The translations under genes and the position numbers were made by a program. A stretch of 64,000 nucleotides of DNA from Pseudomonas sp. HS6 (lineage in GTDB: Bacteria; Pseudomonadota; Gammaproteobacteria; Pseudomonadales; Pseudomonadaceae). The DNA is taken from contig NZ_CP067412.1 in assembly GCF_023375815.1 (NCBI RefSeq), forward strand, positions 682,001 through 746,000. Direction: 5' to 3'. How positions within the stretch are numbered: position 1 is the stretch's first letter; each line of letters begins with the position of its first letter. Positions 26,563 through 35,406 of this stretch are shown here, piece after piece. The notes beneath the pieces were generated by a model. The model was not told the DNA's origin. It did no database searches and saw nothing but the letters and a program-made list of their open reading frames with translations.

Positions 26563-26952
26563 TCATTCGCCGTGGGCCTTCACCGCGTCCAGCGTCAGGG
26601 TCATGTGCTGACGGTGGTGAACAAAACGCATCAGCGCGAAGTACACGAAAATCACGATCAATGAGGCATTCAACTGCTCGGTCACATTGAGCAGACCGAT
26701 CCATTCCATCACCAGCGCCACCAACAGCGCGGTGCACACCGTCAACGACGCACTGAAGCGCAACCAGCCCAGCGAATCGAGAGATCTGAAACGTCTGATC
26801 TGTTTCGGGCAACGCAGCTCCAGGGCTTTCTGGCAGTGAGCGCAGGTGAACGGTTCATTGATCGCGATGGCATTCAGTTGCCAAGGTTTGAGCCGCAGCG
26901 TGGTCTGGCAATGGGCACAGCGGCCCTGGACTCCCAGGGTTGCAACAGACAT
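26563..26952 (-). CDS. Zinc-ribbon membrane protein of unknown function
   Basis: A 129-residue protein that I do not recognise. Two CxxC pairs at about residues 12-15 and 37-40 (CAHC, CAHC), plus a further Cys at 48, form a probable zinc ribbon. Two hydrophobic segments follow at about 67-85 and 92-106 (SLTVCTALLVALVMEWIG; SLIVIFVYFALMRF), so the ribbon is probably cytoplasmic and tethered to the inner membrane. GGAGG stands just before the ATG. A perfect 8-4-8 palindrome lies 83-102 bases upstream and could be its operator. Confidence 0.75.
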   Translation of the reverse strand: MSVATLGVQGRCAHCQTTLRLKPWQLNAIAINEPFTCAHCQKALELRCPKQIRRFRSLDSLGWLRFSASLTVCTALLVALVMEWIGLLNVTEQLNASLIVIFVYFALMRFVHHRQHMTLTLDAVKAHGE

Positions 26953-27034
26953 GTGTGGCCTCCTCCAAACGGTCAGTTGTTGTGATCTTGATCCATTGAA
27001 GACGAAAAATCAGAGCACGGAGGTAATCAGGAAA

Positions 27035-27054
27035 TTGCTTACAAACGTAAGCAA
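27035..27054. promoter_or_regulatory. Perfect palindrome, operator candidate
   Basis: TTGCTTAC and its exact reverse complement are separated by four bases (AAAC). The site sits in the 150-base gap between the chemoreceptor and the zinc-ribbon gene, 83 bases upstream of the latter's start. No T tract follows it, so it is more like a dimeric repressor site than a terminator. The regulator is unknown. Confidence 0.5.
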
Positions 27055-27079
27055 AGAAGTACTACAAATTATTCCGACA

Positions 27080-27103
27080 AACCTGCCTCCCAGGAGGCAG
27101 GTT
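27080..27103 (-). terminator. Hairpin after the chemoreceptor gene
   Basis: Perfect 11-bp arms (AACCTGCCTCC and its complement) with a two-base loop, three bases after the stop. There is no U tract, so termination efficiency is uncertain. Confidence 0.55.
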
Positions 27104-27105
27104 GA

Positions 27106-29136
27106 TTAAACCCGGAAGGCGCTGATCAACTGTTTCAACTCAACCACCTGCGCCGACAGTGCGCGACTGGCGTTTTCGGTCTGATGCGCACCTTCGGCCG
27201 TGCGTTCACCGGCGCGGTTGATCTCGACGATGTTCTGGTCGATGTCATGGGCGACAGCGGTCTGCTGCTCCACCGCAGCGGCGATCTGCTGATTCTGATC
27301 GACGATCATGCCTACCGCACCGAGGATGTTTTCCAGCGCCTGCTGGACCTTTTCCGACTGCCCGACCGTACCGTTGGCCATCTGATGACTGACGCCCATG
27401 GCTTTCACCGCTGCACCGACCCCGCCGTGCAACTTGGCGATCATCTGCTCGATTTCTTCGGTCGATTGCTGAGTGCGTTTGGCCAGTGTCCGCACTTCGT
27501 CCGCCACCACCGCAAAACCCCGGCCCTGCTCACCGGCCCGCGCCGCTTCGATAGCCGCGTTGAGCGCCAGCAGATTGGTTTGCTCGGCGATGCTCTTGAT
27601 CACCTCCAGCACCCGGCTAATCGACTGGCTGTCGCTGGCCAACTGGTTGATCACCAGCACCGACTGATCGATCTCGCTGGCCAGGGCCGCGATGCTGCCC
27701 TGCTGCGACTCCACCAGGCCACGTCCGCTGATGGTTTCATCGTTGACGCTGTGGGCGCTGCTCACCGCTGCCGCCGCGCTGCGCGCCACTTCCAGTGAAG
27801 TGGCCGACATCTGGTTCATGGCCGTGGCCACTTGCTCGATCTGGGTGCGCTGACCGGCCACGGCCTGATTGCTTTGCGCCGAGACATTTTCCACTTGCCC
27901 GGCCTGACGCTCGACTTCGCCGACGGTATGCCCAACTCGCTCGATCAGGTCGTGGATTTTGCGCACCGTGCCATTGAACACCTCGCCCAGTTCGCCCAGT
28001 TCATCGCGGCTGTGGGCCATGAAGTTGACCGTCATGTCCCCGGCCGCGACTTTGTCCATCATCGCGCCCAGGCGTTTGAGGGTGTTACGGGTCGAGGCGT
28101 AGAAGCCGCCATAGAGATAGAAAATCAACACGAACACCACCGCCAGCGCCACGGCCTGCAACACCATGTGCGTGCGGTTCTGCGCCAGGCGTTGCTGCAA
28201 TTGGGTATCGAGGAATTTCAGGGTGGCTTCGTTGAGCTGATAAGTCCGGTCCATCAGCCCGGTGACTTGATCATAAAAAGCTTGCCATGGGGCATCGAGG
28301 GTCTCGGCGACCACCACTTGCTCTTCGAATATTTCGCTGGCCTGCTTCAGCGAGGCCTTGCTGGCGTCGGCCACTGCACTCAGTGAATCGCGTGCGGCCT
28401 TGCTTGAGCCCAACGCATCCTGCAGTTTCAGCCCGTACTCGCCCTGAAGCTTTTCGATCTGCGCCAGCAGTTCATCGAACCGGGTGCTGGAGGAGCTGTT
28501 GAGAAACCCCTGCCCCAACGAGTAAGAGCCCACGGCCCGGCCTTCACCGAGGGTCTGGGTAATGGCCGGCGTGATCGCAGTGACCAGTTCGCTGAGTTGA
28601 CGGATATCGCTCTGGGTGTCGCGGCTCAGACCGGCCTGGCTGGCGATGATCTGACTGAAAATCTGTGCGCTGCCGAGCAGCTTGCCGATCAGGGCACTTT
28701 TGCTTTGCAGGGAGTTCTCCGTTTGCTGGGCCTTGAACGCGGCAATCATTTCATCGCGCTTGGCATCGAAGACCTTGATCTGCTCCGGGTCCTCGGTCAT
28801 GGCCGTCAGCCCTTGCAAGCGCGCCAGTACGCTTTTCTCAAGGCCAGTGATTTGCGCTTCGACATTGCCGGCCTTGCCCGACTGACCGAGGGTGACGTTG
28901 ATCTGCACCAGATTGTTGAGGGTTTCCAGATCCCGACGCAGGGTCAGGCTGCTGCCCAGCAGGTCGAGGCTTTGCAACTCCACCCGGGTGCCCTGGAATT
29001 CGCGATAGGAATCACGCACCAGATAGAAATTGGTCACCAGCATCGGTACCAGGAACAGCACGCTGATCAGGCTGAACTTCATGCCGAAGCTCAAGCGGTT
29101 CATCAGCGAGACGGCGGGATAGAGCAAGCTCTTCAC
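27106..29136 (-). CDS. Methyl-accepting chemotaxis protein
   Basis: Transmembrane chemoreceptor of 676 residues. TM1 is at about 20-41 (FSLISVLFLVPMLVTNFYLV), then a long, mostly helical periplasmic sensor of about 290 residues, TM2 at about 328-346 (LQAVALAVVFVLIFYLYGG), a HAMP domain, and a signalling domain with the invariant hairpin tip EQTNLLALNAAIEAARAGEQGRG. The sensor ligand is unknown. There is no C-terminal CheR-tethering pentapeptide. The start is GTG with GGAG upstream. GCCCGATAG at about 29200-29208 (minus strand) resembles a FliA -10, but the -35 is weak. Same position as the MCP beside ampDE in P. aeruginosa (recalled). Confidence 0.93.
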   Translation of the reverse strand: MKSLLYPAVSLMNRLSFGMKFSLISVLFLVPMLVTNFYLVRDSYREFQGTRVELQSLDLLGSSLTLRRDLETLNNLVQINVTLGQSGKAGNVEAQITGLEKSVLARLQGLTAMTEDPEQIKVFDAKRDEMIAAFKAQQTENSLQSKSALIGKLLGSAQIFSQIIASQAGLSRDTQSDIRQLSELVTAITPAITQTLGEGRAVGSYSLGQGFLNSSSSTRFDELLAQIEKLQGEYGLKLQDALGSSKAARDSLSAVADASKASLKQASEIFEEQVVVAETLDAPWQAFYDQVTGLMDRTYQLNEATLKFLDTQLQQRLAQNRTHMVLQAVALAVVFVLIFYLYGGFYASTRNTLKRLGAMMDKVAAGDMTVNFMAHSRDELGELGEVFNGTVRKIHDLIERVGHTVGEVERQAGQVENVSAQSNQAVAGQRTQIEQVATAMNQMSATSLEVARSAAAAVSSAHSVNDETISGRGLVESQQGSIAALASEIDQSVLVINQLASDSQSISRVLEVIKSIAEQTNLLALNAAIEAARAGEQGRGFAVVADEVRTLAKRTQQSTEEIEQMIAKLHGGVGAAVKAMGVSHQMANGTVGQSEKVQQALENILGAVGMIVDQNQQIAAAVEQQTAVAHDIDQNIVEINRAGERTAEGAHQTENASRALSAQVVELKQLISAFRV

Positions 29137-29259
29137 TGGAAGTCTCCCTTGGTTTTTTCTTGTTTTTATTGGCAGGCGCGGGGCGACAGCAGATAGCCAC
29201 TATCGGGCGCTATCTCTGTATAGCTCAAATCGAAGGGAGGTTTTGTAACTTAAGGTTAA

Positions 29260-29280
29260 CGAGGGGGATTGCCCCCCTCG
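29260..29280. terminator. GC-rich hairpin downstream of ampE
   Basis: An 8-bp stem (CGAGGGGG and its complement) with a short loop, 36 bases beyond the ampE stop and before the MCP promoter region. It lacks a U tract. Confidence 0.4.
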
Positions 29281-29315
29281 CTACACGTATGGGCTACAAC
29301 AAGACGAGAGAAGTG

Positions 29316-30149
29316 CTAGTGCAGCACGGTCCACAGCGCAAATCCGGCATACCACAACACGGCGGCACGCAGCAGCAGTTCCCACAGGCAATCGAGGGTG
29401 TTGATGCCTTCCGGGCCGACGGCGGCGGGCGGGATTTCCCCGGCGGCCAGGCCAACCTTGTTGATCAATTGCGCGGCGCTGATGTTCCAGTTCAACAGTT
29501 CATGCAGCATGACCCGACTGACCGCAACGAAGTTGCCGACCAGGGCGAAACTCGCCGCCAGCAGGCGTACCGGCACCCAGTCGAAGGCATGTCGCAGTTG
29601 CCCTGCCCGTTCGGCCAGCGCCGGGTTCTGTGCGTTTTCTTCAGCCAGGGCCAGCAGGCGATAGCTCAGCGCTGCAACCGGGCCGAGCAGGAAGTACCAG
29701 AAAATCACTGCGAAGAAGCTCTGGTAGGCCTGCCACAAGAGATGGCGCTGCACTTGCTCCAGCAATTGCTCGCCACTTTCGGCACAGATATCCAGATCGC
29801 GCTTGGCCACATGGGCGGCCGCTTGCAAGTCTTCCCGACGCCAGGCATCGCGGAACGGGCCGAGACCGCCGAGCAGATCGCCGCGCCCCAGGCTGTAAAT
29901 CACCACCAGCAAATGCACCGGCAAGGCCAGCAGGCCGTAGGCGATCGGGTCCAGCACCAACAGCAGCAACCCCAGCAACGCCACCGGTAAAAGCACCAGA
30001 ATAACCAGCACCAGCCACGGGCGTTTTGCCAGATGGCCACTTTCAAGCTTGTGCAGTTCGCGGATCCATCCGCCATCGCGTTGAACCCGATGGCGCAGGG
30101 CCGAGAACTTCTCGATCCAGACCGCCAGCAGTAACACCAGAAAACTCAT
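29316..30149 (-). CDS. ampE: Inner-membrane regulatory/signalling protein AmpE
   Basis: A 277-residue membrane protein with about four helices (for example LVLVILVLLPVALLGLLLLVL and FFAVIFWYFLLGPVAALSY) that belongs to the CobD/CbiB-related AmpE family. AmpE accompanies AmpD and has been proposed to sense or signal in beta-lactamase induction, but its biochemical role is not established. Its ATG overlaps the ampD stop (ATGA, 30146-30149). Confidence 0.92.
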   Translation of the reverse strand: MSFLVLLLAVWIEKFSALRHRVQRDGGWIRELHKLESGHLAKRPWLVLVILVLLPVALLGLLLLVLDPIAYGLLALPVHLLVVIYSLGRGDLLGGLGPFRDAWRREDLQAAAHVAKRDLDICAESGEQLLEQVQRHLLWQAYQSFFAVIFWYFLLGPVAALSYRLLALAEENAQNPALAERAGQLRHAFDWVPVRLLAASFALVGNFVAVSRVMLHELLNWNISAAQLINKVGLAAGEIPPAAVGPEGINTLDCLWELLLRAAVLWYAGFALWTVLH

Positions 30150-30706
30150 TGTCCTTCCTCTTGTGCCAGGGCTGCGCGGTAGCGTGCCCAGTCGAACGCG
30201 GGTCCAGGGTCGGTCTTGCGTCCGGGCGCGATGTCGCTGTGTCCGCAGATACGTTCGACAGTGATCGCCGGAAACGCTTTTTGCAAATGGCCGGTCAGCA
30301 CGATCAACGCCTGATACTGCGCATCGGTGAACGGCAGATCATCGGTACCTTCGAGTTCGATGCCCACGGAAAAATCGTTACAGGTTTCCCGCCCGTCGAA
30401 CACCGAAACGCCGGCATGCCAGGCACGCTCAAGACAGGAGACAAACTGGGTGACCTTGCCGTCACGTTCGATCAGGAAATGCGCGGAGACGCGCAGGTCG
30501 GCGATCCCTGCAAAATAGGGATGCTCCGTGACATCCAGACGATTCTGGAAAAATTCCTGCACCTTGCCGGTGGCAAACTGCGCCGGCGGCAGGCTGATGT
30601 TGTGGATGACCAACAGGGACACTTCGCCCGCCGGGCGTTCATTGAAGTTGGGCGACGGGCACACCTGCACCCCGTGACACCAACCGCTTGCGGGATCCAA
30701 CTGCAT
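30146..30706 (-). CDS. ampD: 1,6-anhydro-N-acetylmuramyl-L-alanine amidase AmpD
   Basis: Cytoplasmic zinc amidase that cuts the peptide from anhydro-muropeptides during peptidoglycan recycling and thereby keeps AmpR-controlled beta-lactamase low. Zinc ligands are visible in LVIHNISLP (His), ERAWHAGVS (His region) and GHSDIAPGRKTDPG (His and Asp), with the catalytic Glu in GIELEG. The ATG at 30706 gives 186 residues, the family size, and AAGGA lies six bases upstream. A longer frame to 30844 runs into the upstream gene and is not credible. All key residues are intact. Confidence 0.95.
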   Translation of the reverse strand: MQLDPASGWCHGVQVCPSPNFNERPAGEVSLLVIHNISLPPAQFATGKVQEFFQNRLDVTEHPYFAGIADLRVSAHFLIERDGKVTQFVSCLERAWHAGVSVFDGRETCNDFSVGIELEGTDDLPFTDAQYQALIVLTGHLQKAFPAITVERICGHSDIAPGRKTDPGPAFDWARYRAALAQEEGQ

Positions 30707-30770
30707 ACCGATTCCTTCAACGCCGACTGTGTTGGCGCCCAGTATGCCGTGATCGGCCCCCGGCGCGCGA

Positions 30771-32960
30771 TCACTTGCCGCGATTGAGCCGCCGCAGATT
30801 GCCAAGTACCGACTCCAACGCGCGGTCGAACAGCAAGGTGTCATCCAGCGCCCGCACCGTCCCGCGACGGAACTCCATGGCCAGGGCGACGCGATTGCGC
30901 TCCTGTACTTTCATCCCGGTGCGGTCGACAAACACGTACTTGCCGGTCGCCTCGATGATCGCCGCCAGTTTGCAGCGCAAGGTGTGTTCTTCATCTTCTT
31001 CGAACGCCACCCAACTGCCCAGGCGCAATTGATCGACCTGACGCAGGCTCGCCTCATCCGCCGGCAACCGCTCCGGGACCAGCATAGGATTACCTTCGTC
31101 GGCGGTCTGCAAAACGATGGCCTGAGACACCTGGATCATCGGCGGCGATTCAGCCTGATCCGACTCGACGGAGGGCTGAAGCAAACGAACGTGCAATGCC
31201 TCCAGCGCGCTGAAAAACTCGCTGGTGGCGAACGGGTCGAAAGCTGAACTGCTGAGCCCGTCACGCAGCGACTTGAGCAGTCCTGGCACCAGCGACAGCA
31301 AGCGCAGGCCTGACTCGGCACCTTCGTGCCGCTGCACACTCCAGATCAACTGCTCCATGGTCTGCACGTCGGCTTGCCATTCGGCAGACTGATCGCCGTG
31401 CTTGAGGCAGGTCAGCAGCAACACTTTGCTCCAGGCCGTCTGGACGAAGGTCACCACCGACGGCGGCAGGACTTTGCCCAGCATCGCCTGGTTCAGCGCC
31501 TGTTCGACACGCAGGCGGGCCAGTTCGGTTTTCGCCCGGCCCTCTTCGGCATCGCGCAGACGCTGCTCAAGCAGTTCACTGCGGCGGCGCTCGTCGCTGG
31601 TAAAGGTGAGGAAGTCGGCCAGCAACTCTGAGAAAATCGCCGGGTCATCGACGAAGTCCGTCAGCAGCCGCTGAACCACTTGCTCGATGCGCAGATAAAG
31701 GCTGTCGCGCGCCTCACCGTCGCATTCACCCCAGCCCATCGCCGCTTCGGCGATTTCATTGAGCAGACGTCGCGCCGGGTGGCTACTGCGGCTGAAAAAG
31801 CTCTTATCGATCACCGCAACTTTCAACATCGGGATCTGCAACCTGGCAATCAACGCCTTGAGCGAATCCGGCAGATTTCGGTCATCAAGAATGCAGTCGA
31901 AAACCATGGCGACCAGGTTGATCACATCCTCATCGGCACCACCAACGATCCGCGACTTTCCGCTTTTCACGCTGACCCGCGTCAGCAGTTGTTCAAGCTG
32001 ATTGCGCAGATCGAAATCCTCCTGCCCCGCCAGCACCGGCACGTACTGCTGCAAGTGCGAGAGCAGGCGCAGCAGGTCGCGAGTGGAAATCGGCTGGGTC
32101 GCCGCGCTTGGCTCAAGGGTCGGCGCGACGCTGCCGCGCACGTGCAACAGCAACTCCTGGAGTGCGGCAAAGACCTCCTGCACACCCGCGTCCGCCGGCG
32201 ATTGATCGAGATCGTCGAACTCACTGTGCACGCTGGCCGAAACATGATCCCTCGCCCGTCGGGCCGGTGCCGGTTTCAGCTCGGGCAACACGCCCGTGGC
32301 AACCAACAGTTGATTAGCCTCCGCGAAGAGCTGGTCGGTATCGGCCAACACATAGCGCTCGAACAGTTTGAGCAGAATCAGCTTGACCTTGATCTCCACG
32401 CCCAGATTGCGCCCGGCCTGCAGGAAATACTCACACAGCAGCGCGGGGCCCAGCGGGTTGTGTTGATCATCAAGGGATTTGCCCAGCAGTGCGCTGAACC
32501 GCGTGGTCAATTGATCAAGGGCGAAACCGTCGCGATTCAGCACACGACCGACCATGGTCTCGATGGCGACACTGCGCTCCATGTCGTCGGTGCGTGCCGA
32601 GGTGTCTTCGTACTGCAATGCATGAGACACGACATTCTGGGCGGGATCATATTGAGTGAGGCCGACAAACGCCTCGAAGAATTGCTCGAGAAAGCCGCGC
32701 TCGATGTTCTTGCGCTTGAGGCGCAAATCGCGCATGGCTTCGAAGAAGATGTTCTGTTCGACGTCGTTGCGCGCCCGGTCGGCCATCTCGAACAGCGTGT
32801 CGTCGGCGTTATCGAACAGTTCCTGCAAACCGTTGCGCAGGCGCTGTGCAGCCTTGTCGCGAACCTGAAGCAGAATCACAGGCAGGCGGGCGAGCGGCGA
32901 ATGGGTCGCCTGATCGGTAGCGGCCTTGTGCAAAGGCACTACATTCCCGTCGTTGTGCAT
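30771..32960 (-). CDS. DUF1631 family protein
   Basis: A 729-residue, probably cytoplasmic and largely helical protein of the DUF1631 family, sometimes mislabelled thymidine phosphorylase. There is no signal peptide or membrane segment. The last 110 residues (LRQVDQLRLGSWVAFEEDEEHTL..CKLAAIIEATGKYVFVDRTGMKV) look like a PilZ-type beta-barrel but I see no complete RxxxR...DxSxxG motif, so c-di-GMP binding is doubtful. The position between ampD and nadC is conserved in Pseudomonas as I recall. AGGAGG precedes the ATG. Confidence 0.85.
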   Translation of the reverse strand: MHNDGNVVPLHKAATDQATHSPLARLPVILLQVRDKAAQRLRNGLQELFDNADDTLFEMADRARNDVEQNIFFEAMRDLRLKRKNIERGFLEQFFEAFVGLTQYDPAQNVVSHALQYEDTSARTDDMERSVAIETMVGRVLNRDGFALDQLTTRFSALLGKSLDDQHNPLGPALLCEYFLQAGRNLGVEIKVKLILLKLFERYVLADTDQLFAEANQLLVATGVLPELKPAPARRARDHVSASVHSEFDDLDQSPADAGVQEVFAALQELLLHVRGSVAPTLEPSAATQPISTRDLLRLLSHLQQYVPVLAGQEDFDLRNQLEQLLTRVSVKSGKSRIVGGADEDVINLVAMVFDCILDDRNLPDSLKALIARLQIPMLKVAVIDKSFFSRSSHPARRLLNEIAEAAMGWGECDGEARDSLYLRIEQVVQRLLTDFVDDPAIFSELLADFLTFTSDERRRSELLEQRLRDAEEGRAKTELARLRVEQALNQAMLGKVLPPSVVTFVQTAWSKVLLLTCLKHGDQSAEWQADVQTMEQLIWSVQRHEGAESGLRLLSLVPGLLKSLRDGLSSSAFDPFATSEFFSALEALHVRLLQPSVESDQAESPPMIQVSQAIVLQTADEGNPMLVPERLPADEASLRQVDQLRLGSWVAFEEDEEHTLRCKLAAIIEATGKYVFVDRTGMKVQERNRVALAMEFRRGTVRALDDTLLFDRALESVLGNLRRLNRGK

Positions 32961-33158
32961 CCAAGCCTCCTGAAACGGTGATTTGCCGACGTCAAAGCTA
33001 TGACGTCAAATGCAAGGCGGATTATCTTGCAAAAGCTGTCTCCGGCGCCATAGGCCTCAGGGTTTCCCCTAGACACCGACACCTTCCAATGACCGCGACG
33101 GAATCGGCTTTACTCAAAGAAAATCGACCGGATGCAGCAATGCGTGGCTGTTCTCGCC

Positions 33159-33188
33159 TTGGGTTGGTCGATGCCATGCCCCTATAAT
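33159..33188 (+). promoter_or_regulatory. Sigma-70 promoter of nadC
   Basis: A perfect -10 TATAAT at 33183-33188 with TTGGGT at 33159-33164, spacing 18 bases; the start codon is 28 bases further on. Confidence 0.7.
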
Positions 33189-33215
33189 CGGGCCACTTAG
33201 TTTGTGGAGCCCGTT

Positions 33216-34064
33216 ATGCCGAATCTACGTCTCGCCGATTTGACCGCCGAAATCGAAGCCAACGTGCGCCGTGCGTTGCTCGAAGACATCGGCAGCGGCG
33301 ACATCACCGCGCAACTGATCCCGGCCGAACGCCTGGCCAAAGCCACCATCATCACCCGCGACGCCGCCATCATCTGTGGTACGGCCTGGGTCGATGCAGT
33401 GTTCCGTCAGCTCGATCCACGGGTGGCAGTGCATTGGCAGGTGCGCGATGGCGAACGGGTTTCGCCGAACCAGCCGTTGTTTCACCTGGAAGGCCCGGCC
33501 CGCTCGCTGCTGACCGGCGAACGGAGCGCCCTGAACTTTCTGCAGTTGCTATCCGGGGTGGCAACCCGCGCGCAATACCTTGCGGACTTCGTCGCCGAAA
33601 CCGACGTGAAACTGCTCGACACCCGCAAGACCCTGCCGGGCCTGCGTCTGGCGCAGAAGTATGCGGTGACTTGCGGCGGTTGCCATAACCATCGCATCGG
33701 CCTGTACGACGCGTTCCTGATCAAGGAAAACCACATTGCCGCCAGCGGCGGAATCCCGCAGGCCATTGCCGCCGCGCACAAGATCGCGCCGGGCAAACCG
33801 GTGGAAATCGAAGTGGAAAGCCTGGATGAACTGAAGGAAGCGCTGACGGCCGGTGCCGACATCATCATGCTCGACGAACTGAGCCTCGATGACATGCGCG
33901 AAGCCGTACGCCTGAATGGCGGCAAGGCGAAACTGGAAGCCAGCGGCGGCATCAACGAAAGCACGTTGCTGCCGATTGCACAGACCGGGGTGGATTACAT
34001 CTCGATCGGCGCGATGACCAAGGACGTGAAGGCCGTGGACCTGTCAATGCGCCTGAGTCTCTGA
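33216..34064 (+). CDS. nadC: Nicotinate-nucleotide pyrophosphorylase (quinolinate phosphoribosyltransferase)
   Basis: Converts quinolinate and PRPP to nicotinate mononucleotide, CO2 and pyrophosphate in de novo NAD synthesis. The 282-residue protein has the N-terminal sandwich domain ([14 protein letters not shown]) and the barrel with its signature residues ([22 protein letters not shown] and [17 protein letters not shown]). I chose ATG 33216 because GGAG lies six bases upstream; a GTG four codons earlier is possible. Single gene with its own promoter and a strong terminator. Confidence 0.96.
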   Translation: MPNLRLADLTAEIEANVRRALLEDIGSGDITAQLIPAERLAKATIITRDAAIICGTAWVDAVFRQLDPRVAVHWQVRDGERVSPNQPLFHLEGPARSLLTGERSALNFLQLLSGVATRAQYLADFVAETDVKLLDTRKTLPGLRLAQKYAVTCGGCHNHRIGLYDAFLIKENHIAASGGIPQAIAAAHKIAPGKPVEIEVESLDELKEALTAGADIIMLDELSLDDMREAVRLNGGKAKLEASGGINESTLLPIAQTGVDYISIGAMTKDVKAVDLSMRLSL

Positions 34065-34080
34065 TTCGAACACGCAATAA

Positions 34081-34112
34081 AAAACGCCAGCCCTTTCAAG
34101 GCTGGCGTTTTT
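34081..34112. terminator. Bidirectional terminator between nadC and a small convergent gene
   Basis: A perfect 12-bp stem (AAAACGCCAGCC and its complement) with a seven-base loop, A-rich on one side and T-rich on the other, serving both converging genes. Confidence 0.9.
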
Positions 34113-34115
34113 GTT

Positions 34116-34415
34116 TCAGACCACCAGATTGTTCATCTCGCAGTACTCTTCCCACTCGACGCCCAACACTTCAGCCGCCTCCTTGTGCAGCTCCAGGCGC
34201 TTGGCCTCGAACTCTTCAGGGGTGCTGGTGTATTTGAGCGTCAGCTCCCACGGCTGCAATCCCTGGGCTTCGGCTTCGTCTTCGAACGCCCATTGGATCT
34301 GGTCTTTCTGCTCATCGGCACTCAGATCCTTGATCTCGTCCATCAGCTCCGACGCATCAAGTTTGTACTTTTCCAGCGCTTGTTCGTGGCGTTGCTCTTG
34401 GGTCAATTCAGTCAT
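34116..34415 (-). CDS. Small acidic protein (DUF6388-like)
   Basis: A 99-residue, acidic, helical cytoplasmic protein (MTELTQEQRHEQALEKYKLD at the start). I recall Pseudomonas proteins of this kind being called DUF6388, with no known function. The ATG at 34415 has only a weak GAG-type ribosome site; the frame stays open upstream to 34664 but those residues look non-coding. It is monocistronic, converging on nadC. Confidence 0.7.
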   Translation of the reverse strand: MTELTQEQRHEQALEKYKLDASELMDEIKDLSADEQKDQIQWAFEDEAEAQGLQPWELTLKYTSTPEEFEAKRLELHKEAAEVLGVEWEEYCEMNNLVV

Positions 34416-34691
34416 GGCGTTCTCGCTGATCATAAGAATGGAAGATGGATCTGGATCATCAAGGATCTCTCTGACGCGGATTGTCCGGCCTTCGGAACCA
34501 TTCGGGATCATCTGAAAACTGCTGGGCGATGCACATGCAGACAACGAATATAGGACGTTTGGCGAGCGAATTACACGGGTCTTTACATCTCTCCCACAAA
34601 AAGTTGACCTGGGGAACATAAACCGGAATTCCAAGTCATAGCGATGTGCCATATCAGCACTCACCTTCGCTGTTCACAAGGAAACCCAGTG

Positions 34692-35195
34692 ATGCGCAGC
34701 TTTTCGAAGATTGCTTCTGTTGTGTCCGCCACCGCTCTGACCGCCCTGCTGGGCACCCTGGCCCTGCCAGCCAGCGCAATGGCAGTTGAACTGAGTAGCA
34801 GCAGCCCTTCCTATGGCGACCAGATATCCGCTATTCACAACGATTTCGGCAAAGATGTGGTGATCAAGAGTGGTATCGGTGTCGAAGAATTGAAAAAGAT
34901 GCGCGACACCGTCAATGAGCAGTCGCGTCAGATCGAAGAGTTCAAGCGCAGCAGCGGTTCCAGCTCAAGCTCCAGCGGCAGAGAAATCGATGACCTGAAG
35001 AGCAAGGTCAAGGAACAGGATCGTCAGATCGATACGCTGAACCGTCAGGTCGAAGACCTCAAGCGCAACAGCGGCTCCAGCTCCAGTTCGAACAACAGCG
35101 AAATTTCCAGCCTGAAGCAGAAGCTCAACGATCAGGATCGGGCGATGGATCAGCTCAAACGTACCGTCGAGGAGTTGAGCCGCAAGGTGAAATAA
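34692..35195 (+). CDS. Exported coiled-coil protein with serine-rich linkers, unknown function
   Basis: A 167-residue protein that I cannot assign. A signal peptide spans residues 1 to about 31 (TALTALLGTLALPASAMA). After a short globular stretch (YGDQISAIHNDFGKDVVIKSGIGVEELKKM) come three heptad-rich segments, each starting with an E/D-Q-D/S-R-Q-I/M pattern and separated by two nearly identical linkers (SSGSSSSSSG and NSGSSSSSNNS). It should form a periplasmic or surface oligomeric coiled coil. AAGGA is nine bases before the ATG; an earlier in-frame ATG at 34644 would precede the signal peptide. Upstream, GAACAT at 34614 and TCATA at 34636, 16 bases apart, faintly resemble an AlgU-type envelope-stress promoter. 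Confidence 0.75.
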   Translation: MRSFSKIASVVSATALTALLGTLALPASAMAVELSSSSPSYGDQISAIHNDFGKDVVIKSGIGVEELKKMRDTVNEQSRQIEEFKRSSGSSSSSSGREIDDLKSKVKEQDRQIDTLNRQVEDLKRNSGSSSSSNNSEISSLKQKLNDQDRAMDQLKRTVEELSRKVK

Positions 35196-35201
35196 GAGAA
35201 G

Positions 35202-35277
35202 TGGTGCCCGAGACAGGAATCGAACCTGCGACCTTCGCGTTACGAGTGCGCTGCTCTACCGGCTGAGCTACACGGGC
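35202..35277 (-). tRNA. tRNA-Thr (anticodon CGT)
   Basis: A 76-base cloverleaf with encoded CCA. The acceptor stem is GCCCGTG with CTCGGGC, the D arm is GCTC..GAGC, the anticodon loop is CTCGTAA and the T arm is GCAGG-TTCGATT-CCTGT. The top of the anticodon stem has an A31-C39 mismatch and G27-A43 at its base. Confidence 0.95.
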
Positions 35278-35345
35278 GGTGGGCTAAACCTAGCACTGGT
35301 CTTGAAGGTCGGCAACTTCGCAGAATGTCTCGATATTTCGCAGAC

Positions 35346-35384
35346 AAAAAAATGCCCCGCCGTTTTCACGGCGGGGCATTTTTA
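35346..35384 (-). terminator. Intrinsic terminator after pnp
   Basis: An 11-12 bp GC-rich stem (AATGCCCCGCCG and its complement) with a six-base loop. On the minus strand seven T residues follow, ending the pnp transcript. Confidence 0.9.
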
Positions 35385-35406
35385 TTGCGCTAACGCTGCG
35401 GGGTGA

